Below are positions 5,776 through 8,956 of a DNA stretch of 8,956 nt, one piece after another; the stretch's first letter is position 1, and the number at the start of each line of letters is the position of its first letter. A model generated the notes under the pieces. The model had not been told where the DNA came from. It made no database searches and saw only the letters and a list, made by a program, of their open reading frames with translations. Location: positions 1 to 8,956 of the forward strand of contig JACTVF010000083.1 in assembly GCA_019695435.1 (NCBI GenBank), in the 5' to 3' direction. The DNA is from Methanoregulaceae archaeon. GTDB taxonomy: Archaea; Halobacteriota; Methanomicrobia; Methanomicrobiales; Methanospirillaceae. The position numbers and the translations under genes were made by a program.

Positions 5776-6483
5776 ATGACTGACTACCGCACCGGGTGCA
5801 TGGTCTGCGGCAAACCGCTCCGCTACCTCGAGTCACCGGAGCAGCGCGAGTGTGTGTACTGCCACAAGGTCAAGACTACCAATGCTGTCTGCGTGGACGG
5901 GCACTTTGTCTGCGACCGCTGCCACAGTCTCGGTGCTGATGATGCGATAGAGCAGTACTGTGTAAAGACCACAGAAACTGATCCTGTCAGGATGGCGATC
6001 ACCCTGATGCAGAACCCGGTCGTGAGCATGCACGGCCCCGAGCACCATTTCCTCGTGCCCGCCGTGCTCCTTGCGGCGTACTGCAATGTCACGGGACAGC
6101 CGGACCGGAAGGCAAAGCTGATCGCGACGGCACGGGATCGCGCCGGGATGATCCGGGGCGGGGCCTGTGGTTTTATGGGCGACTGCGGGGCGGCAGTGGG
6201 CACCGGGATCTTCATATCGCTGGTGACCGGCGCTACGCCGCTCTCGCACCGCGAGTGGCAGCAGGCCAACCTCGTGGTGGCGAAAAGTCTTGAAACGATC
6301 GCCATGCACGGCGGCCCGCGCTGCTGCAAGCGCAACACCTTCCTTGCGATACAGGGTGCGGTCGCCTTTGCACAGGCACAGCTGGGGGTGACGATCCCGC
6401 TCTCCCCGTCTGTCACCTGCCAGTTTTACGATATGAATAAGGAGTGCAGGACCCGGGACTGCCCGTTCTATCCTGACCGCTGA
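5776..6483 (+). CDS. Cysteine-rich zinc-ribbon protein, probable DUF5714 family
   Basis: The 235-residue soluble protein carries 16 cysteines. The N-terminal 50 residues form a zinc-ribbon-like module with CxxC pairs at 8/11, 26/29 and 46/49 and a further Cys39. The core has three motifs: MHGPEHHFLVPAVLLAAY from residue 85, GGACGFMGDCGAAVGTG at 128-144 and HGGPRCCKR at 178-186. The C-terminus has Cys215, Cys224 and Cys229. I associate this arrangement with DUF5714, seen in methanogens beside radical SAM or methyltransferase-like genes; that is from memory, and no reaction can be stated. The conserved His, Glu and Cys suggest a metal or cluster site. The start has only a partial ribosome site (AGGGG, six bases away). 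A possible promoter lies inside the start region of the divergent DUF2284 gene. Its 3' end overlaps convergent ribL by 16 bases. Confidence 0.78.
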   Translation: MTDYRTGCMVCGKPLRYLESPEQRECVYCHKVKTTNAVCVDGHFVCDRCHSLGADDAIEQYCVKTTETDPVRMAITLMQNPVVSMHGPEHHFLVPAVLLAAYCNVTGQPDRKAKLIATARDRAGMIRGGACGFMGDCGAAVGTGIFISLVTGATPLSHREWQQANLVVAKSLETIAMHGGPRCCKRNTFLAIQGAVAFAQAQLGVTIPLSPSVTCQFYDMNKECRTRDCPFYPDR

Positions 6484-6914
6484 TCCCCGCCGCCTCGTGC
6501 CCCGATGATCCTCTGGACGATCAGGCGCGAACTGGCGAGGTCGCCGTCCGCATATTTCCCGATCCGGACAACTTCTGCATGAAGTCCCCGCTCCGCGAGC
6601 TGGCGTCGCAGGTTCTCCTCATCGAAGTACTGGTTGAATCCGATCGTGATGATGTCGGGATGGATCTCCTCAATGGGGCGGAACATGTCGATCTGGTCAC
6701 CGAGGATCGCGTGATCCACCGGTTTGAGCGCGGCAATCATCGACCGGCGCTGCTCCTCCGGGACGATCGGACGGGGCTTGTGTTTCACGTTTGCGTCCCG
6801 GGCCACGATCACGAAGAGCTCGTCGCCAAGTTTCTTTGACTCGGTAAGATAGTAGAGGTGCCCCGGGTGAAGGATGTCGAAGGTGCCGGTGGCAACGACG
6901 CGCCGGGAGGTCAT
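6468..6914 (-). CDS. ribL: Archaeal FAD synthetase (CTP/ATP:FMN nucleotidyltransferase, RibL)
   Basis: The 148-residue protein is almost exactly the length of Methanocaldococcus RibL (MJ1179), which joins FMN to an adenylyl group to make FAD in the cytoplasm. The cytidylyltransferase fold begins with VVATGTFDILHPGHLYYL, carrying the catalytic HxGH at 16-19. RDANVKHKPRPIVPEEQR (39-56) is the usual substrate loop, and DIITIGFNQYFDEE (87-100) is typical of the FAD-synthase branch rather than glycerol-3-phosphate cytidylyltransferases. The C-terminal nucleotide motif appears as SSRLIVQRI at 128-136. The ATG at 6914 is chosen because GGTGATC lies 3-8 bases upstream; the ATG overlaps the stop of the JAMM gene as ATGA, implying coupled translation. 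The stop is TAG, and the 3' end overlaps the convergent DUF5714-like gene. Confidence 0.92.
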   Translation of the reverse strand: MTSRRVVATGTFDILHPGHLYYLTESKKLGDELFVIVARDANVKHKPRPIVPEEQRRSMIAALKPVDHAILGDQIDMFRPIEEIHPDIITIGFNQYFDEENLRRQLAERGLHAEVVRIGKYADGDLASSRLIVQRIIGARGGGDQRSG

Positions 6915-7363
6915 GGGATCACCGCGAGTTCGCTCGGTTCGCCGTCCGCAGTAAAGCATTTCCAGTCATTCTCGCGGTACGGGGCGCCGATGATGAGGTG
7001 GTACCGTCCTGCCCGGGGAAAGAAGTTCACGTCCGCACTGGAGGGCCGGAGCACGCCGTTCGGGTGGGAGTGTGCGCTTCCCGCGAGGTGAGTGCCCAGC
7101 GGCATCATGTCAAAGAAGATCGATGCAGATGAACTCCCGGTGATCGTTCCGGGGAGGAGATTGAGTTCACTGATCACCCCGTCCTCTTCTTTTAAGAGCG
7201 CCGCGAACTCGTTCGGGTGGCTGTTTTTGCCCAGTTCGAGCAGCAGCATGAGAAGTTCCTGTTTGATCCCGCGGATGGTCATGATAGTGTCACGGTAAAA
7301 GAGCGAGTATTCGCTTTGGTACCGATCCATTCGTTCTCGTATGCAAAAAAACCTCGCAACCAC
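6911..7363 (-). CDS. JAMM/MPN-domain putative metalloprotease (Mov34/JAB family)
   Basis: The 150-residue protein contains a complete JAMM zinc site: Glu52 in HPNEFAALL, then His98, His100 and Asp111 in the H-x-H-x10-D pattern of HSHPNGVLRPSSAD, with the usual S-x-x-D. All metal and catalytic residues are present, so it is probably an active isopeptidase or peptidase. In archaea such proteins can remove ubiquitin-like SAMPs from targets, though other substrates are possible. The start is GTG at 7363 because AGGAGGT lies eight bases upstream; inner ATGs at 7330 and 7282 have no ribosome site. This gives a 27-residue N-terminal extension (MVARFFCIRERMDRYQ...) before the fold. The gene is first in an operon with ribL (ATGA overlap). 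T-rich sequence at about 7395-7404 could be the promoter. Confidence 0.87.
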   Translation of the reverse strand: MVARFFCIRERMDRYQSEYSLFYRDTIMTIRGIKQELLMLLLELGKNSHPNEFAALLKEEDGVISELNLLPGTITGSSSASIFFDMMPLGTHLAGSAHSHPNGVLRPSSADVNFFPRAGRYHLIIGAPYRENDWKCFTADGEPSELAVIP

Positions 7364-7416
7364 CGGGAAAACCTCCTGATCGTTTCACCCGGATGTAAAA
7401 AAAGGATTGAGTGGAA

Positions 7417-8022
7417 TTAGGAGCCTGACTGGCCCTTGAGCCACTTCAGGAAGCTCGCGATCAGGTCGCTGTCCTTCAGGTCCTGGCTCTGTGCCTGGTT
7501 CACGCTGTCCCCCTGTGGCTGGTCTGACTGAGTGCCGGCCGCTCCGATCTGCCCGTTCTGGTTTGCGGATCCGTTGGTGTTGCCGTTATCCGGCGGGAGC
7601 TGGGACGGAGTCATGTTTCCGTCACTAGGCCCGGGTATCATCCTGTTATCCGGTGCCGTCCAGTTACCGGGAACGGTCATGTTACTGTCCATCGGCGGGT
7701 GGTTAAAGGTTATGTTGCCGAATGCTGTCATGTTTCCGTCACCCGGTTCGGGCATGGGAATATTGCCCGTCATGTTTCTGAAATCCCCTCGTGGCGGACC
7801 CTTCGGTGCATTCGCGTTCCCGGTATTCTGATCTGTACCGGCGTTTGAGTTCTGCCCGTTGTCCGGCATCATCATACCTCCCTGACTGAACCCGCCCTGT
7901 CCTTGGTTGTTACCCTGATTATTCTCTTGGCCGGGCCCTGCTGCGGCAACCATGGGTACCATAACGAAGGCTGCACACAACAGGATCACCGGTATGAATC
8001 CAATTTTTCGTGTAGTTTTCAT
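7417..8022 (-). CDS. Secreted low-complexity protein rich in Asn, Gly, Pro and Met with many N-glycosylation sequons
   Basis: The 201-residue product starts with a clear Sec signal: MKTTRK, then a hydrophobic core IGFIPVILLCAAFVMVPMV and AAA-G near residue 28. The mature part is disordered-looking and has no cysteine. It carries six N-x-T sequons (Asn83, 97, 103, 114, 120, 136) and one N-x-S (Asn150), mostly within degenerate repeats of about 17 residues that open with D-x-N-M-T (about 95-111, 112-133, 134-150; a weaker copy at 78-94). The tail is acidic then amphipathic: DLKDSDLIASFLKWLKGQSGS. I recognise no domain; it is probably a cell-surface or secreted glycoprotein. The ATG at 8022 has GAGGGA seven bases upstream; the upstream ATG at 8037 has no ribosome site. 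A strong TATA box at 8100-8108 predicts a leader of about 55 bases containing a hairpin. Confidence 0.82.
   Translation of the reverse strand: MKTTRKIGFIPVILLCAAFVMVPMVAAAGPGQENNQGNNQGQGGFSQGGMMMPDNGQNSNAGTDQNTGNANAPKGPPRGDFRNMTGNIPMPEPGDGNMTAFGNITFNHPPMDSNMTVPGNWTAPDNRMIPGPSDGNMTPSQLPPDNGNTNGSANQNGQIGAAGTQSDQPQGDSVNQAQSQDLKDSDLIASFLKWLKGQSGS
7610..7742. repeat. Direct repeat within the secreted-protein gene
   Basis: The 16-base sequence GTCATGTTTCCGTCAC occurs exactly at 7610-7625 and 7727-7742. Both copies encode the D-G-N-M-T start of the protein repeats on the minus strand. Exact identity at the DNA level between otherwise diverged repeats suggests fairly recent duplication or gene conversion. 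Confidence 0.7.
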
Positions 8023-8043
8023 GATATATTCCCTCATGTTGGG

Positions 8044-8070
8044 CAACTGCGCATTTTTTCCTTGCAGTTG
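8044..8070 (-). promoter_or_regulatory. Leader hairpin of the secreted-protein gene
   Basis: CAACTGC (8044-8050) and GCAGTTG (8064-8070) are perfect inverted repeats around a 13-base loop that, on the minus strand, reads AAGGAAAAAATGC. The hairpin lies in the inferred leader, 22 bases before the ATG at 8022 and just upstream of its ribosome site. It could affect mRNA stability or translation. Confidence 0.4.
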
Positions 8071-8098
8071 TCATATTCGGTCTTCTTTTAACAGTCTC

Positions 8099-8109
8099 TT
8101 ATAAATTAG
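8099..8109 (-). promoter_or_regulatory. TATA box of the secreted-protein gene
   Basis: On the minus strand the sequence is TAATTTATAAG, a good archaeal TATA match, with a predicted transcript start near 8076-8080. Directly upstream lies the dyad AACTCGC (8111-8117)/GCGAGTT (8160-8166), extended by GGGT (8121-8124)/ACCC (8156-8159), so a regulator could bind beside the promoter. Confidence 0.55.
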
Positions 8110-8277
8110 AAACTCGCATGGGGTCAATTACTTGCAAAAACGCGTCAATGATCATACCCGCGAGTTAACATTATCGCCGTTGCGGTTCTCCCGCTGGCCG
8201 GCAACGAATATCGCGACAGCAAACGCGGTGCCAGAAAAGAGTTGAATGTAGTATTGTGCCATCCCGCGCGATCCGGG

Positions 8278-8559
8278 TTATTTCTTACCGGTCACCTTGA
8301 TGACATGGTACCCGAACTGAGATTTTACCGGGCCGATGACCGATCCCTGCTCTGCGGCAAACGCGGCCTGCTCGAACTCGGGGACCATCTGCCCTTTGCC
8401 GAACCAGCCGAGGTCTCCCCCGTTCTTTTTCGACGGGCAGGACGAGAAGCGCTTTGCAACTGCGGCAAAATCCTCGCCATCCTTGATTCGTTTCAGGATC
8501 CTGTTTGCATCCTCCTCTTTTGTCACGAGGATGTGGGATGCGCGTATCTGTGTGGTCAT
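8278..8559 (-). CDS. ppiC: Parvulin-type peptidyl-prolyl cis/trans isomerase, small cytosolic form
   Basis: The 93-residue protein is a single parvulin domain nearly the length of E. coli Par10 (92 residues), with no signal peptide or extra domain, so it should act in the cytoplasm on prolyl bonds of folding proteins. Conserved features are ASHILV with His9, AKRFSSCPS with Cys41, GGDLGWFGKGQMVPEFEQAAF (48-68) with Met58, and QFGYHVIKV with His85. All residues of the dual-histidine and Cys active site are present. The ATG at 8559 has no Shine-Dalgarno sequence; TTTTATCC at 8582-8589 (minus strand) looks like a TATA element that would start transcription within a few bases of the ATG, suggesting a leaderless mRNA. 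The gene stands alone. A short hairpin CCCG/CGGG and CTCTTTTCT follow within about 45 bases of the stop and may terminate it. Confidence 0.92.
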   Translation of the reverse strand: MTTQIRASHILVTKEEDANRILKRIKDGEDFAAVAKRFSSCPSKKNGGDLGWFGKGQMVPEFEQAAFAAEQGSVIGPVKSQFGYHVIKVTGKK

Positions 8560-8581
8560 GTATAGTGATGGGGAGGTTTTG

Positions 8582-8589
8582 GGATAAAA
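8582..8589 (-). promoter_or_regulatory. TATA-like element of ppiC
   Basis: On the minus strand CCCTTTTATCCC contains TTTTATCC. Its position predicts transcription starting near 8560-8563, one to four bases before the ATG at 8559. This agrees with the absence of a ribosome binding site. Confidence 0.4.
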
Positions 8590-8637
8590 GGGTTGAGAGA
8601 TGGGTGTTGAAGTGGTGTTTCCAGCTGTTCCTTTAGG

Positions 8638-8771
8638 GCTGTCGCCTCCAGCAGGGGGACGGTTCCAAACTAAGAGAGCGTAGGTCCCGGGGGGATCGTT
8701 TCTCCGACGGAGGGCCGGAACATGGCGATCCCGTATGGCCGGTCTCCAGTGGAAGCGCTGTCCACGCCACT
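8638..8771 (-). ncRNA. Candidate structured non-coding RNA of unknown class
   Basis: Consecutive stems fill this gene-free stretch: GCTG/CAGC around 8638-8652; GGGAC (8656-8660)/GTCCC (8684-8688); GGGATCG (8692-8698)/CGATCCC (8726-8732) enclosing CTCC/GGAG (8702-8712); and GTGGA (8749-8753)/TCCAC (8761-8765), which competes with AGTGG (8748-8752)/CCACT (8767-8771). A minus-strand TATA-like box (TTAAATAA, 8788-8781) would start transcription near 8759, inside the last hairpin. I compared it by eye with SRP RNA, RNase P RNA, 5S rRNA and tRNA hallmarks and found none. Strand and boundaries are guesses. Confidence 0.3.
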
Positions 8772-8780
8772 CAAAAAGTC

Positions 8781-8788
8781 TTATTTAA
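8781..8788 (-). promoter_or_regulatory. TATA-like box upstream of the candidate RNA
   Basis: The minus strand reads GCGATTAAATAAGAC, with TTAAATAA resembling the archaeal TATA box. No protein gene starts at the expected distance, so it may serve the structured stretch at 8638-8771 or be a chance AT-rich patch. Confidence 0.35.
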
Positions 8789-8956
8789 TCGCGTTTTTTC
8801 CCGAAATTTCCCTTTTAATCAGGATTCAGACCTGCATAATAGCGGGCTTCTGCGGGCAGGGTTTTTGGAGATGTCTACATGGTCATATGAGTGGGAGATC
8901 GGCCACCCGGAGGCCGCTATGAGCGTTTCTTAATTTTACGTCGGAGAAATTGGTTT

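Larger units (their letters stand above)
8560..8956. other. Gene-free right end of the window
   Basis: No credible gene is seen; the only open frame of note (8722-8922, plus) has no ribosome site and reads as unrelated residues. The stretch holds the ppiC TATA element, a series of hairpins (8638-8771, entered separately), a minus-strand TATA-like box at 8781-8788, the hairpin CCTGC/GCAGG at about 8830-8860 followed by TTTTT, and the hairpin CGGCC (8900-8904)/GGCCG (8912-8916) followed at some distance by T-rich sequence. Confidence 0.55.

Noticed and set aside
5072..5779. Plus-strand open frame of 235 codons.
   Set aside because: It is antisense to the DUF2284 gene, whose cysteine motifs are convincing.
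5017..5802. Shared CACCGGGTGCATG at the end of khtU and the start of the DUF5714-like gene.
   Set aside because: Both copies lie in coding sequence and are short; chance or codon bias is enough to explain them.
8722..8922. Small plus-strand open frame of 66 codons at the right end.
   Set aside because: No ribosome site and no recognisable content; it overlaps hairpins.
1..8956. tRNA genes, CRISPR arrays, insertion sequences and attachment sites.
   Set aside because: No GGTTCAAATCC-type T-arm, no regularly spaced repeats, no transposase or integrase motifs and no target-site duplications were seen.

Overview
The window looks like chromosomal DNA of a hydrogenotrophic methanogenic archaeon. 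The order Methanomicrobiales (Methanoregula or Methanosphaerula relatives) is an inference from protein content, moderate GC and TATA-type promoters, not from a database match. Pointers are an archaeal-type multisubunit pyruvate:ferredoxin oxidoreductase, an archaeal RibL-type FAD synthetase, cysteine-rich DUF2284 and DUF5714 proteins common in methanogens, AT-rich TATA elements about 25 bases before inferred transcript starts, and several nearly leaderless genes. No insertion sequence, tRNA, rRNA or CRISPR array is visible.

Layout. At the left edge (minus strand) porB and the start of porA, joined by an ATGA overlap, encode the thiamine-diphosphate and alpha subunits of a 2-oxoacid oxidoreductase. 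A 430-base gene-free stretch follows with a strong nested inverted repeat. Next are a six-helix membrane protein of unknown function (1560-2204, minus), a second gene-free stretch (2205-2581) with a long nested stem, and a TMEM175-family potassium channel (2582-3211, minus). Divergent from the channel is a two-gene plus-strand operon, khtT-khtU, for a potassium/proton antiporter and its RCK_C regulatory subunit. Positions 2582-5039 therefore read as a potassium-handling locus.

Positions 5045-6483 hold a head-to-head pair of soluble, cysteine-rich proteins: DUF2284 on minus and probable DUF5714 on plus. Positions 6468-7363 (minus) hold an operon with an ATGA overlap: a JAMM/MPN metalloprotease-like protein, then ribL. 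Positions 7417-8022 (minus) encode a secreted Asn/Gly/Pro/Met-rich protein with seven N-glycosylation sequons in degenerate repeats. Positions 8278-8559 (minus) encode a small cytosolic parvulin prolyl isomerase. The last 400 bases have no credible gene, but carry a run of hairpins behind a minus-strand TATA-like box that could be a non-coding RNA.

Most of this is core metabolism and housekeeping. The parts least explained by known families are the intergenic structured elements (1319-1399, 2254-2329, 8638-8771), the cysteine-rich divergent pair, and the repeat-bearing secreted protein. I see no clear evidence of a complete new defence or mobile system.
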